Positions 8,307-16,477 of a DNA stretch of 20,414 nt are shown in pieces. Every line of letters begins with the position of its first letter. The stretch's first letter is position 1. Origin of the DNA: CAZTYW01 sp964617695 (GTDB lineage: Bacteria > Chloroflexota > Dehalococcoidia > UBA2247 > RBG-13-53-26). Both the position numbers and the translations under genes were made by a program. The DNA lies in assembly GCA_964617695.1 (NCBI GenBank), contig CAZTYW010000034.1, forward strand, positions 1 through 20,414, read 5' to 3'. The notes beneath the pieces were generated by a model. The model had not been told where the DNA came from and ran no database searches. It was given only the letters and a program-made list of their open reading frames with translations.

Positions 8307-8331
8307 GGCTCACCCAGTCCGGCATGCAGCG

Positions 8332-9051
8332 CTAGCCGCCCTTGTTGACAAGCCGCTCGAAGGCCAGAGCATCATCATACATGCTCAGGTTGTTGAACAG
8401 AACGTAGGTATCCCTGTCCCCTATGCCATCTCTCAGACGCCGAAGCTCCTCCTGTGTGTGGCTATGCTGGTATCCGGGTCCACCGTGCAGGCGAAAGTAT
8501 TGCGGGCTCCCCGCCAGTGGCTGCCTGATCATGGGGTCAACACAGTGGACAAGCCCAAGCTCCAGGCACAAAGCCCTTGCGGTACTATCGCCCCACTCTC
8601 CCCGCGGCTCCCACACCAGGAGAAACCCCGAACCTCCGGCAGACTTGAAGAACCGCCTGAGGTTGACGACATTCTCTGCCGTCTCCCTGAAGCTGGGCGG
8701 GCATTGAAACACGATGGTCCTGGCCTCCAGCGCCCGGGCAAATCTCTGGGTCTCCTCCCAGCCCCACAGCACCTCATCGCTGGGCGCAAAGAAGCCGTAG
8801 TCCTCCTCACGGCCCGGCGTGATCTTCAGACCCGACTTGCGGTACGTCGGACTGGCAGCAGGATGGGTTATCACCTGCCATGCCTTAAGAGTAAACTCGA
8901 AGTCTGGCGGTGCCTGCTGCCGCCACTTCAACGCTGTCTCAAGCTTCGGCATCTTGTAAAAGGTCTGCTGGATCTCCACCAGCCTGAACCGGCTGAAGTA
9001 GTCCTTCATGCCGCGCTGGAAACCGCAGCAGCCGACCTTTATCTCTGGCAA
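8332..9051 (-). CDS. DUF72 family protein (TIM-barrel-like, function unknown)
   Basis: The sequence matches the DUF72/YecE family, predicted to form a TIM-like barrel and sometimes found next to DNA-repair or Fe-S genes; its biochemical role is not established. Recognisable parts are the N-terminal VGCCGFQRGMKDYF with VEIQQTFYKMP, a central FTLKAWQVITH segment, LLVWEPRGEW and the C-terminal YVLFNNLSMYDDALAF. A TTG start at 9051 is preferred because GAGAGGAG lies 8 nt upstream, overlapping the stop of the radical SAM gene. A GTG at 9060 is possible but sits too close to that site. The resulting length of 239 aa is typical. The stop-to-start gap of 14 bases from the radical SAM gene indicates co-transcription and probably translational coupling. 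Confidence 0.85.
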   Translation of the reverse strand: MPEIKVGCCGFQRGMKDYFSRFRLVEIQQTFYKMPKLETALKWRQQAPPDFEFTLKAWQVITHPAASPTYRKSGLKITPGREEDYGFFAPSDEVLWGWEETQRFARALEARTIVFQCPPSFRETAENVVNLRRFFKSAGGSGFLLVWEPRGEWGDSTARALCLELGLVHCVDPMIRQPLAGSPQYFRLHGGPGYQHSHTQEELRRLRDGIGDRDTYVLFNNLSMYDDALAFERLVNKGG

Positions 9052-9065
9052 TCCATTCACTCCTC

Positions 9066-10121
9066 TCAGCCCCCAGTCTGAGGCACCGCAGTGCTGACCA
9101 GGGGAATCTCCTCGGCACAATTCGGACACCGCTTCTCCGAGGTTATGTTGTATCTGGTCACTCGGAAGCCGCACCGCTCCACCAGTGTCTGCTGGCAGCT
9201 CGGGCAGTACGTATTCTCATAAGGGTGTCCGGGCACGTTCCCGACGTATACGAACTTGAGTCCCTCCGCCACACCCACCTCCCGCGCCCTGATCAGAGTG
9301 CCGAGCGGCGTCGGAGGAACGTGGGCCTCATGACCGAACTTGTAGGCCGGATAGTAGCCCGTAACGTGCCATGGTACGTCCGCGCCCAGTTCCAGCCTGA
9401 TCCTGCTGGCGATGCGCCGAAGTCCATCCTCCGCATCATTTATGCCAGGTACCAGCAGGGTAGTCAATTCCACCCACACGCCGTGGGCTTTCGCCCAGGC
9501 GGCGTTCCTCCAGACCACCTCCACATCGGCAGCGCAGAACCTTCTGACCTCTTCGGCCCCGCCCTTTATGTCAATGTTCATTGCATCAAGGCCACGGGCG
9601 GCCAGTATTGCCAGCGCTTCCCCGGTCATGTAGCCATTGGTGACGTAGGTATTGTAGTAGCCCTCTTTCCTGGCCAGGTCGAAAATGTCCAGAGCATACT
9701 CGAAGAGGAGAGTCGGTTCATTGAATGAGACGCTGGTACCCTGGCAACCGTACTTACGCACAAGTGCGACGAAAGCCGCTGGGCTCAACTGCTGGCCCTG
9801 CCCTACCCTGTGAGGTGACTTGCTTATGTCGAAGTTTTGGCACCAGGGACAATCGAAGTTACACGACCAGGTGCCAATGGTCAAGGCTGTCGTGCCAGGA
9901 TGGAAATGAAAGAAAGGCTTCTTCTCTATCGGGTTGGCACTGATGGAGGAGATATTACCGTACACCAGCGTGTACAGCCTGCCGCCGATATTCCTTCGCG
10001 TGGCGCAGAAGCCCAACATCCCGACAGGGATGAGACAGCGTCGCTCACACGTGTTGCATTGCACCCTGTCACCGACGCAATCATAAAGCAGCGCTTCTCT
10101 GGCAGCATCCTGGACCATCAC
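9066..10121 (-). CDS. amrS: AmmeMemoRadiSam-type radical SAM enzyme
   Basis: The protein (351 aa) belongs to the radical SAM family of the AmmeMemoRadiSam system, named for co-occurrence with AMMECR1 and Memo proteins; its reaction is uncertain. The radical SAM cluster motif is C87-x3-C91-x2-C94 (CNFDCPWC). Before it is the family's cysteine set C22-x2-C25-x3-C29-x9-C39, and near the C-terminus two CxxC pairs (YCPSC and RCPNC) look like a zinc ribbon. The start is GTG 10121 or the next codon, ATG 10118; no clear Shine-Dalgarno is seen. It begins 11 bases after the archaemetzincin stop and is followed by DUF72, so the three probably form one transcript. The AMMECR1 and Memo partners are not in the window. 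Confidence 0.88.
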   Translation of the reverse strand: MMVQDAAREALLYDCVGDRVQCNTCERRCLIPVGMLGFCATRRNIGGRLYTLVYGNISSISANPIEKKPFFHFHPGTTALTIGTWSCNFDCPWCQNFDISKSPHRVGQGQQLSPAAFVALVRKYGCQGTSVSFNEPTLLFEYALDIFDLARKEGYYNTYVTNGYMTGEALAILAARGLDAMNIDIKGGAEEVRRFCAADVEVVWRNAAWAKAHGVWVELTTLLVPGINDAEDGLRRIASRIRLELGADVPWHVTGYYPAYKFGHEAHVPPTPLGTLIRAREVGVAEGLKFVYVGNVPGHPYENTYCPSCQQTLVERCGFRVTRYNITSEKRCPNCAEEIPLVSTAVPQTGG

Positions 10122-10132
10122 ACAAAGTCAGC

Positions 10133-10651
10133 CTATGATTGCTGACGGACCTGCCTCCGGCACCTGGAGCAGAAGTCCCACCCCTTGATATCTGTGTCTC
10201 GCAGACTGTTTGAGAAATGCATTACACACCCGGGACGGGGGCAATGACCGCACCCGTACGTGTGCCCCAACTCGTGAACGGCTTCCTTCAGCGCCCGCTC
10301 CGCGAATCGAATCTCGTCTCTGGGCAGGCCATATGCCTCTGGTCTCAGACGCCGCAGAGAGACAATGGCCCTCCTCCCGGCGACATCCGCCTGGCCGAAG
10401 ACAAAATTGAGTCCACGAGCGTAGATATCGACGTCGACCACCCCGAGAGCCCTGTTGCCCGGGGCGGGGGATGGGACCAGTGCAAGTAGCGCAGATGCAA
10501 GGTATTGGCTACGGCGCCGTTCCCAGGCACCCTGGGGAAGAGGCAGCCTGTCGCCTATCCGGACCGGTGGGCCGAACACATTGGACAGGGACTCGGCCAG
10601 TGCCTCCAGACCAGCCCCCTCCACCTCTCCCATCGGCGTCAGCAGTACCAT
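10133..10651 (-). CDS. amzA: Archaemetzincin-family zinc metalloprotease
   Basis: This is a probable soluble zinc aminopeptidase of the archaemetzincin (AmzA/AMZ, M54) family. The signature is complete: HELGHTYGCGH, with zinc ligands H126, H130 and H136 and catalytic E127. It is followed by C137-x4-C142-V-M144 (Met-turn) and C161-x2-C164, which form the family's second structural zinc site. The spacer after the Met is 16 residues, against about 17 in the published signature. The ATG at 10651 is chosen because the protein then begins VLLTPMGEVEG, matching the family N-terminus; a GTG at 10699 would add 16 residues lacking similarity. Length is 172 aa. It is the first gene of the minus-strand trio. 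Archaemetzincins are widespread in archaea and eukaryotes but scattered in bacteria. Confidence 0.93.
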   Translation of the reverse strand: MVLLTPMGEVEGAGLEALAESLSNVFGPPVRIGDRLPLPQGAWERRRSQYLASALLALVPSPAPGNRALGVVDVDIYARGLNFVFGQADVAGRRAIVSLRRLRPEAYGLPRDEIRFAERALKEAVHELGHTYGCGHCPRPGCVMHFSNSLRDTDIKGWDFCSRCRRQVRQQS

Positions 10652-10803
10652 GTCCCCACCTGTTGGAGGCGCGGCCGTACCGCCTCCATAAAGGTTCACC
10701 CTCCCGGCCCATTCTAGTCGACACTACCAAGGACAGCAAGTGCTCCTCGCAACGGAACAGGGCAGCCAGCAGAGCGTCGCACCGGGTCTATGAGCGCAGT
10801 GCA

Positions 10804-10832
10804 TTGACAAATACCTACTGTAGGTATATATT
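10804..10832 (+). promoter_or_regulatory. Near-consensus promoter of the fad operon
   Basis: TTGACA at 10804-10809, exactly 17 bases, then TATATT at 10827-10832. Transcription would start near 10839, about 129 nt before the fadN GTG. This lies in the 316-bp divergent gap 10652-10967. The rest of that gap, including the long leader, shows no ORF or RNA gene I can support, and no clear promoter for the minus-strand amzA gene. Confidence 0.75.
10811..10827. promoter_or_regulatory. Perfect 17-bp palindromic operator in the fad promoter
   Basis: ATACCTAC-T-GTAGGTAT is a perfect 8+1+8 inverted repeat filling the -35/-10 spacer and touching the first base of the -10. Binding there would exclude RNA polymerase. 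In Bacillus the fadNAE operon is repressed by the TetR-type FadR, released by long-chain acyl-CoA. The regulator here is not in the window and the site differs in sequence from the Bacillus one, so a FadR-like role is inference. Confidence 0.7.
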
Positions 10833-10967
10833 CGCCATGCGGGCACACACTTGACTGGGCTCCCTTTCCGGGCCGGCGATCGAACTGGGGACTCCTGACC
10901 CAAACCTGGACGCCCGACCCGCACATATAGCTCACACGACTTCATCTCCTGGGGGGTGCCGACAGCC

Positions 10968-13403
10968 GTGAGCGTAAGGAAGATCAGGAAGGCGGCGGTG
11001 CTTGGGGCCGGTGTAATGGGCAGCAAGATAGCTGCCCTCCTGGCGGGTGTGGACATATTCACCCATCTCCTCGACATCGTTCCCAGGGAACTCGATGACC
11101 GCGACACAAAGCGCGGGCTGACCAGGGAATCCCCGGAGTTCAGGAACAAGCTTGCCAGGATGGGCATCGACGGTACCCTGGTGGCAAGCCCTCCTGCAAT
11201 CTACGCGGCCGAGGATGCCAAACTGATCACTCCAGGCAATTTCGAAGACCACATGTCCCGGCTCTCTGAGGTTGACTGGATTATCGAGGTGGTAGCCGAG
11301 GACCTGCACATAAAGAGGGGTCTGCTGAAACAAGTTGAGGCCTTCGTCAAACCGGGCACCATCCTCAGCACCAATACCTCCGGACTTTCGATACAGCAGA
11401 TAGCGGAGGGACTGTCAGAAGAGAACAGGGCAAACTTCCTGGGGACGCACTTCTTCAACCCGCCGCGGCACATGAGGCTGCTTGAGATCATACCCGGACG
11501 TTCAACCAACAAGGACGTGGTGTCCTTTATGGCGGACTTCTGCGAGAGGAGGCTGGGCAAGAGCGTGGTATTCGCCAAGGACACACCCAACTTCATTGCC
11601 AACAGAATCGGCGCTTATGCCATGATAGCGGTCATAAACGTCCTGATGGAGGACGGCTACACCATAGAGGAAGCGGATGCAATCACCGGCCCGCCAATGG
11701 GCAGGCCGAAAAGCGCCTCATTCAGGACATCAGACATGGTCGGCCTGGACACCTTCATCAAGGTGGCAAAGACTGTCGCAGATAGCGTCGACGACGCCCA
11801 GGAGCAAAACGCCTTCGCAGTCCCGGCGTTCGTGAACCAGATGGTTGAGAGCGGCCTTCTGGGAGACAAGACACAGAAGGGCTTCTACCGGAAGTCGACT
11901 GACGCTGAGGGCACGCATATACAGGCCCTGGACTATAACAGCATGGAATACGTGCCACGGAGGAAAGTGGACTTGCCTCTTCTGGACGACCTGAATCAGA
12001 TAACCGACCTGCCGACGCGGTTGCGGACGCTGGTTTACTCAGATGACAGGGCCGGGCGCTTTGCCTGGAAAGTGCTCAAGAGGATGCTGCTCTACTGCGC
12101 TGCCAAGATTCCCGAAATATCAGAAGACATACTGAGCATCGATCGAGCTATGAAGTGGGGCTTCAATTGGGAGCTCGGCCCGTTTGAGACCTGGGATGCC
12201 ATAGGCGTCAGAGAGTCGGCGGAGAAGATGAAAAGGGAAGGGGAGGACATACCCCAAATCGTAGAGCGCATTCTCTCAACAAGGACACAGCAGTTCTACG
12301 ACAGGCGGGACGGCCAGCGCTGCTATTTTGACTTCGCAAAAGCCGATTATGAGGAGGTAGAAGAGAAGCCGGAAATCTTACTCCTTCCGTCGATCAAAGA
12401 GACGAGAAGGCTGGTCAGGTCCAATGCCGGAGCCAGTCTTGTGGACATGGGCGACGGCGTGGCCTGCCTGGAATTCCATTCCCCAAACAACGCCATCGAC
12501 GGCGACATCATCCAGATGATCGGCGAGGGCCTGCAAGAGGTGGAGGACAGTTTTGAGGGACTCATCATAGCGAACCAGGGCCCAAACTTCTGTGTGGGAG
12601 CGGACGTGAAGCAGATCTACTCCCTGATCCAAAATAGGGACTGGGAAACCCTTGAGCAGGTTGTGGGGCTGTTTCAGCAGGCCTGCATGCGTATAAAGTA
12701 CTCGGAAAAGCCGGTTGTAGCCGCACCCTTCCGAATGACCCTCGGCGGAGGCTGCGAGATCTGCATGGCGGCCAGCATGATCAGGGCCCATGCCGAGTCA
12801 TATATGGGGCTCGTGGAGATGGGGGTGGGGCTTATTCCGGGTGGGGGAGGGAACAAAGAGATGCTCCTCAGGGCCATCGACTGGGTGCCCCCAAGTGTTC
12901 CCAGCGCCGTTCCCGGCGGAGGCCGGCCGGACCTTATCCCCTACGTGGCGAGGGCCTTCGAGACAATCGCCACGGCCAAAGTATCCACATCCGCCCGAGA
13001 GGCCCAGGGACTGGGCTACATGACCCGCCACGACAGGATCACCATGAACCTGGACCACCTGCTGCATGATGCCAAGCAGTCGGTGCTGTACCTGGCCAGA
13101 GAGGGCTACCGCCCGCCGAGGCCCAGGGACGATATCAGGGCGGTCGGCAGGACAGGAAGAGCTATCCTCGAACTGATGGTATACCTGATGCGAGACGCAG
13201 GATACATAACCGACACCGACGCCCATATCGCCGGGAAACTGGCCTACGTGCTCACGGGCGGCGACCTGGACCAGAACACCCTGGTGACGGAGGAGTACCT
13301 GCTGGATTTGGAGAGAGAGGCCTTCCTCTCGCTCTGCGGCGAGGAAAAAACGCAGGCCAGGTTGAAGCACATGGTCGAGACGAACAGACCGCTGCGGAAC
13401 TAG
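10968..13403 (+). CDS. fadN: 3-hydroxyacyl-CoA dehydrogenase / enoyl-CoA hydratase fusion (FadN type)
   Basis: This bifunctional beta-oxidation enzyme hydrates enoyl-CoA and oxidises 3-hydroxyacyl-CoA with NAD+. Domain order is dehydrogenase first: NAD fold with GAGVMG (G13-G18), catalytic H161 in GTHFFNPP and E173. Two dehydrogenase C-terminal domains follow, covering roughly residues 190-420. The hydratase domain spans about 480-720, with oxyanion loop NFCVGAD (near 542) and catalytic glutamates E597 (GGGCE) and E617 (VEMGVGLIPGGGG). All key residues of both activities are present. This order and the 811-aa length match Bacillus FadN, not Escherichia FadB, which has the reverse order. GTG 10968 is preferred because GGGGGGTG lies about 10 nt upstream; an in-frame GTG at 10956 lies within that site. 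It is the first gene of the operon, with 25 bases to fadA. Confidence 0.95.
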   Translation: MSVRKIRKAAVLGAGVMGSKIAALLAGVDIFTHLLDIVPRELDDRDTKRGLTRESPEFRNKLARMGIDGTLVASPPAIYAAEDAKLITPGNFEDHMSRLSEVDWIIEVVAEDLHIKRGLLKQVEAFVKPGTILSTNTSGLSIQQIAEGLSEENRANFLGTHFFNPPRHMRLLEIIPGRSTNKDVVSFMADFCERRLGKSVVFAKDTPNFIANRIGAYAMIAVINVLMEDGYTIEEADAITGPPMGRPKSASFRTSDMVGLDTFIKVAKTVADSVDDAQEQNAFAVPAFVNQMVESGLLGDKTQKGFYRKSTDAEGTHIQALDYNSMEYVPRRKVDLPLLDDLNQITDLPTRLRTLVYSDDRAGRFAWKVLKRMLLYCAAKIPEISEDILSIDRAMKWGFNWELGPFETWDAIGVRESAEKMKREGEDIPQIVERILSTRTQQFYDRRDGQRCYFDFAKADYEEVEEKPEILLLPSIKETRRLVRSNAGASLVDMGDGVACLEFHSPNNAIDGDIIQMIGEGLQEVEDSFEGLIIANQGPNFCVGADVKQIYSLIQNRDWETLEQVVGLFQQACMRIKYSEKPVVAAPFRMTLGGGCEICMAASMIRAHAESYMGLVEMGVGLIPGGGGNKEMLLRAIDWVPPSVPSAVPGGGRPDLIPYVARAFETIATAKVSTSAREAQGLGYMTRHDRITMNLDHLLHDAKQSVLYLAREGYRPPRPRDDIRAVGRTGRAILELMVYLMRDAGYITDTDAHIAGKLAYVLTGGDLDQNTLVTEEYLLDLEREAFLSLCGEEKTQARLKHMVETNRPLRN

Positions 13404-13428
13404 TCGAAAGCCCAAGGAGATAATGCGG

Positions 13429-14604
13429 ATGAGGGAAGCAGTCGTAGTAACGGCGGTGCGGACCGGGGTGGCAAGGGCGATAACAGGCAGTCTCAGAAAC
13501 GTCAGGCCTGAGCACACGGCGGCAGAGGTGGTGAAGGAAGCCATCAACAAGGCCAACGGGCTGCGCCCCGAAGACGTAGATGATCTGGTGGTGGGATGTG
13601 CCTTCCCCGAGGCGGAGATGGGAATGAACCTCGGCAGGATCGTGGCCCTCAAGGCGGGGCTGCCCCCCAGGGTGCCAGGCGTGACGGTGAACAGGTACTG
13701 CGCCTCCGGGCTGGACGCCATCGCCATCGCCTGCCAGAAAGTCATGTGCGGCTTTGCCGACGTGGTGGTGGCCGCGGGCGTGGAACACATGTCCCTGGTG
13801 CCTATGGGAGGAAACAAGCCCCTCCCCGACCCAGAACTGATGGACACCCTGCCGCAGGCATATGTGACAATGGGCCTCACCGCGGAGAACGTGGCCCAAC
13901 GGTTCAACATAAGCAGAGAAGACCAGGATGTCTTCGCCCTGGAAAGCCACCGAAAAGCGGCCAGGGCTGCACAGGAGGGGACATTCAAGGAGCAAATCCT
14001 GCCGCTGCGGGTGATTGACCGAACCTTCGAGAGCGGGAAGGCGGTCAGCCATGAGAAGGTCTTCGACAGGGACGAATGCGTCAGGTTTGACACCTCCCTG
14101 GAGGCGCTCGCCAGGTTGAGGCCCATCTTTCGGGCTGGCGGCACCGTCACCGCGGGGAACTCCTGTCCTATCAACGACGCGGCGGCAGCCGTAGTGGTCA
14201 TGTCAAGAGAAAGGGCCAAGGAACTGGGACTCGAACCAATGGGCGTCTTCAGGTCAGTCGGCGTCGCGGGAGTGGACCCGGACATCATGGGCATTGGGCC
14301 AATTGTAGCCGTCCCCAGCGCACTCAGATCGGCTGGAATCTTACTGGACCAGGTCGACCTGATAGAGCTAAACGAGGCCTTCGCCTGCCAATCGCTGTAC
14401 GTTATCAGGAAGCTGGGCATAGATGAGAATAGGTTGAACGTGAACGGTGGCTCCATAGCTCTGGGCCACCCCCTGGGTTGCACCGGCGTTTACCTGACCA
14501 CCAAGCTGCTGTATGAGATGAAACGGCGTCAGGCGAGATTCGGCCTGGTCACCATGTGTATCGGAGGTGGCATGGGGGCAGCCGGCATCTTCGAAAGGGA
14601 ATGA
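13429..14604 (+). CDS. fadA: Thiolase, acetyl-CoA C-acyltransferase (FadA type)
   Basis: The enzyme cleaves 3-ketoacyl-CoA with CoA to acetyl-CoA and a shortened acyl-CoA, the last step of beta-oxidation. The catalytic set is complete: nucleophile C91 in NRYCASG, H347 in ALGHPLG and C377 in MCIGGGMG, with NEAFA in between. Length is 391 aa, normal for degradative thiolases. The second in-frame ATG (13429) is preferred because AAGGAGA ends 8 nt before it; the first ATG (13423) is only 2 nt from that site. The gene sits between fadN and fadE, with 15 bases to fadE, so it is co-transcribed. A biosynthetic acetoacetyl-CoA thiolase cannot be excluded by motif alone, but the operon argues for degradation. 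Confidence 0.95.
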   Translation: MREAVVVTAVRTGVARAITGSLRNVRPEHTAAEVVKEAINKANGLRPEDVDDLVVGCAFPEAEMGMNLGRIVALKAGLPPRVPGVTVNRYCASGLDAIAIACQKVMCGFADVVVAAGVEHMSLVPMGGNKPLPDPELMDTLPQAYVTMGLTAENVAQRFNISREDQDVFALESHRKAARAAQEGTFKEQILPLRVIDRTFESGKAVSHEKVFDRDECVRFDTSLEALARLRPIFRAGGTVTAGNSCPINDAAAAVVVMSRERAKELGLEPMGVFRSVGVAGVDPDIMGIGPIVAVPSALRSAGILLDQVDLIELNEAFACQSLYVIRKLGIDENRLNVNGGSIALGHPLGCTGVYLTTKLLYEMKRRQARFGLVTMCIGGGMGAAGIFERE

Positions 14605-14619
14605 TGGAAGGGGAAGACA

Positions 14620-16401
14620 GTGGTTGAGAATCTGATCAGAAGGGGAGGCTCATTCCTCATTGAGGACACGCCTCCGGAAGAGGTGTTCACGCCCGAGGAC
14701 TTCAGGGAAGAGCACAAGATGATAATCAAGACCACCGAGGACTTCGTCAAGAACGAGGTGACGCCGCACCTGGAGCAACTGGAGCACAAGGACTTTGGCC
14801 TGGCCCGGCGGCTGATGCGTCAGGCGGGGGAACTGGGTCTCCTGGGGGCGGACATCGAGGAGAAGTACGGCGGCGGGGAGATAGACAGCATAGCCTCCCT
14901 GTTGATCTGCGAGCATTGCGTCGGTTCCGGTTCCTTCGGCGTAACTCTAAATGCGCACGCCGGGATTGGCTCGATGCCCCTGGCGTTCTTTGGCAACATG
15001 GCCCAGAAGGAGAGGTATCTCTCCCAACTGGCCTGCGGGGAAAAGGTCGGGGCCTATGCGCTTACCGAACCCGGTGCAGGCACCGACGCTCTGTCAATCG
15101 AGACCACGGCAGTCCTGTCACCGGACGGCAGATACTATGCACTCAACGGCACAAAGCAGTTCATCACCAACGGGGGTTTCGCCGACATCATTTTCACCTA
15201 TGCCAAAGTGGACGGCGACAAGTTCACCTGCTTTGTCCTGGAGAGAGACTTCGAAGGGGTCTCCACAGGTCCGGAAGAGAAGAAAATGGGGATTCGGGGG
15301 ACCTCCACCGTGAGCCTTGTCCTCGAGGACGCCAAGGTGCCAGTGGAGAACGTCCTTTTCGAAGTGGGGAGGGGACACATAGTCGCCTTCAACATACTGG
15401 ATTTGGGCAGGTTCAAGCTGGCAGCGGGGTGTGTTGGAGTAGCCAAGCTGGCCCTCGATAACTCCGTGAAATATGCCAAGGAAAGGGTACAGTTTGGCAG
15501 GCCCATATGCCAGTTCGGGCTGATAAAACAGAAGATAGCCGACATGGCCACCAGGACGTACATCGCCGAGAGCATGCTCTACAGGACCGGTGGGCTCATC
15601 GACGCAATCCTGGCTACTGTGGACCGTACCGCCGAGGACGTTGGCAGACAAAGCGCCAGAAGCATATCCGAGTACACCATCGAATGCTCCATTAACAAAG
15701 TCTACTGCTCGGAGATGGTGAGCTACGTGGCGGACGAGGCAGTACAGATCTATGGGGGATACGGGTACATCGAGGACTATCAGGTGGAACGAATCTACCG
15801 CGACTGCCGCATATTCAGGATATTTGAAGGGACAAATGAGATAAACAGGATGATCACGGTCGGATGGCTGATGAGGAAGGCATTGAAGAACGAGATACCC
15901 TTCTTCGCCGCGGCGGAGAATGTGACAGGCGAGTTGCCGGGAATGCAGCCCGCTGCTCCTTTGGACGGTGGTCCGCTGGAATACCAGCGCCAGTTGATTG
16001 AGAGGGCGAAGCGGGTCTTCCTGTTCTTGAGCAACGGAGCGGCTCAGAAATACGGGCTGGGCCTGGAAGAGCAGCAGGAGATTCTGGCCCTGCTGAGCAA
16101 CATCGCCACGGAGGTATACGCCATGGAGAGCGGCCTTCTCAGGGCCCTCAAGTCCATCGAGCGCTGCGGCAATGAAGCCTCAGCCACGAAGATAGACATG
16201 GTGAAGATCTATGTTAACGACGCCATGGTCCGAATAGGTGATCACGGCCGACAGATACTGGCGGCGATGGAGACCGGGGACGTTCTTGACTCCCAACTAA
16301 CCGTGCTGACCAGGGTTCTGCAGTTCACCCCCATCAACGCCGTGGAGGCCCACAGGAATGTCGCGGACAGGATCATAGATGCGGAGAAATTTGTCTGCTA
16401 G
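14620..16401 (+). CDS. fadE: Acyl-CoA dehydrogenase, long VLCAD/FadE type
   Basis: This FAD enzyme introduces the first double bond into acyl-CoA. At 593 aa it is longer than the usual 380-aa dehydrogenases and carries a C-terminal helical extension from about residue 430, as in Bacillus FadE and VLCAD. Landmarks are the FAD-binding ALTEPGAGTDA, the substrate/FAD loop LNGTKQFITNG, the arginine-containing ERVQFGRPICQFGLIK, and IYGGYGYIEDYQVERIYRD. The catalytic base is probably E403 in FEGTNEINR. The start is GTG 14620 with GGAAGGGGAAG upstream; thiolase ends 15 bases before. No electron-transfer flavoprotein genes follow, so the ETF partner must be encoded elsewhere. Confidence 0.95.
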   Translation: MVENLIRRGGSFLIEDTPPEEVFTPEDFREEHKMIIKTTEDFVKNEVTPHLEQLEHKDFGLARRLMRQAGELGLLGADIEEKYGGGEIDSIASLLICEHCVGSGSFGVTLNAHAGIGSMPLAFFGNMAQKERYLSQLACGEKVGAYALTEPGAGTDALSIETTAVLSPDGRYYALNGTKQFITNGGFADIIFTYAKVDGDKFTCFVLERDFEGVSTGPEEKKMGIRGTSTVSLVLEDAKVPVENVLFEVGRGHIVAFNILDLGRFKLAAGCVGVAKLALDNSVKYAKERVQFGRPICQFGLIKQKIADMATRTYIAESMLYRTGGLIDAILATVDRTAEDVGRQSARSISEYTIECSINKVYCSEMVSYVADEAVQIYGGYGYIEDYQVERIYRDCRIFRIFEGTNEINRMITVGWLMRKALKNEIPFFAAAENVTGELPGMQPAAPLDGGPLEYQRQLIERAKRVFLFLSNGAAQKYGLGLEEQQEILALLSNIATEVYAMESGLLRALKSIERCGNEASATKIDMVKIYVNDAMVRIGDHGRQILAAMETGDVLDSQLTVLTRVLQFTPINAVEAHRNVADRIIDAEKFVC

Positions 16402-16477
16402 TGCTTCGGGCCGTGCGGCTGGCACAGGCATGACAAGAAGTCCGCAGCAACTGCACATTTCGGGTTAGGAGGGAATC

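Noticed and set aside
10652..10699. Sixteen-residue N-terminal extension of the archaemetzincin from a GTG at 10699
   Set aside because: The extension is Gly/Pro-rich with no family similarity. The internal ATG starts exactly at the conserved N-terminal strand.
10861..10945. tRNA-Pro-like sequence on the minus strand in the fadN leader, with TTTGGG and AGTTCGATC at roughly tRNA spacing
   Set aside because: The anticodon stem does not pair, the spacing to the T loop is one to two bases short, the T stem mismatches and no acceptor stem is found. It is probably chance in GC-rich DNA.
12798..14483. Very long minus-strand open frame (561 codons) opposite fadN and fadA
   Set aside because: The plus-strand genes have complete catalytic motifs. 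The opposing frame is low-complexity (Ser, Pro, Thr, Ala rich), as expected for the antisense of GC-rich coding DNA.
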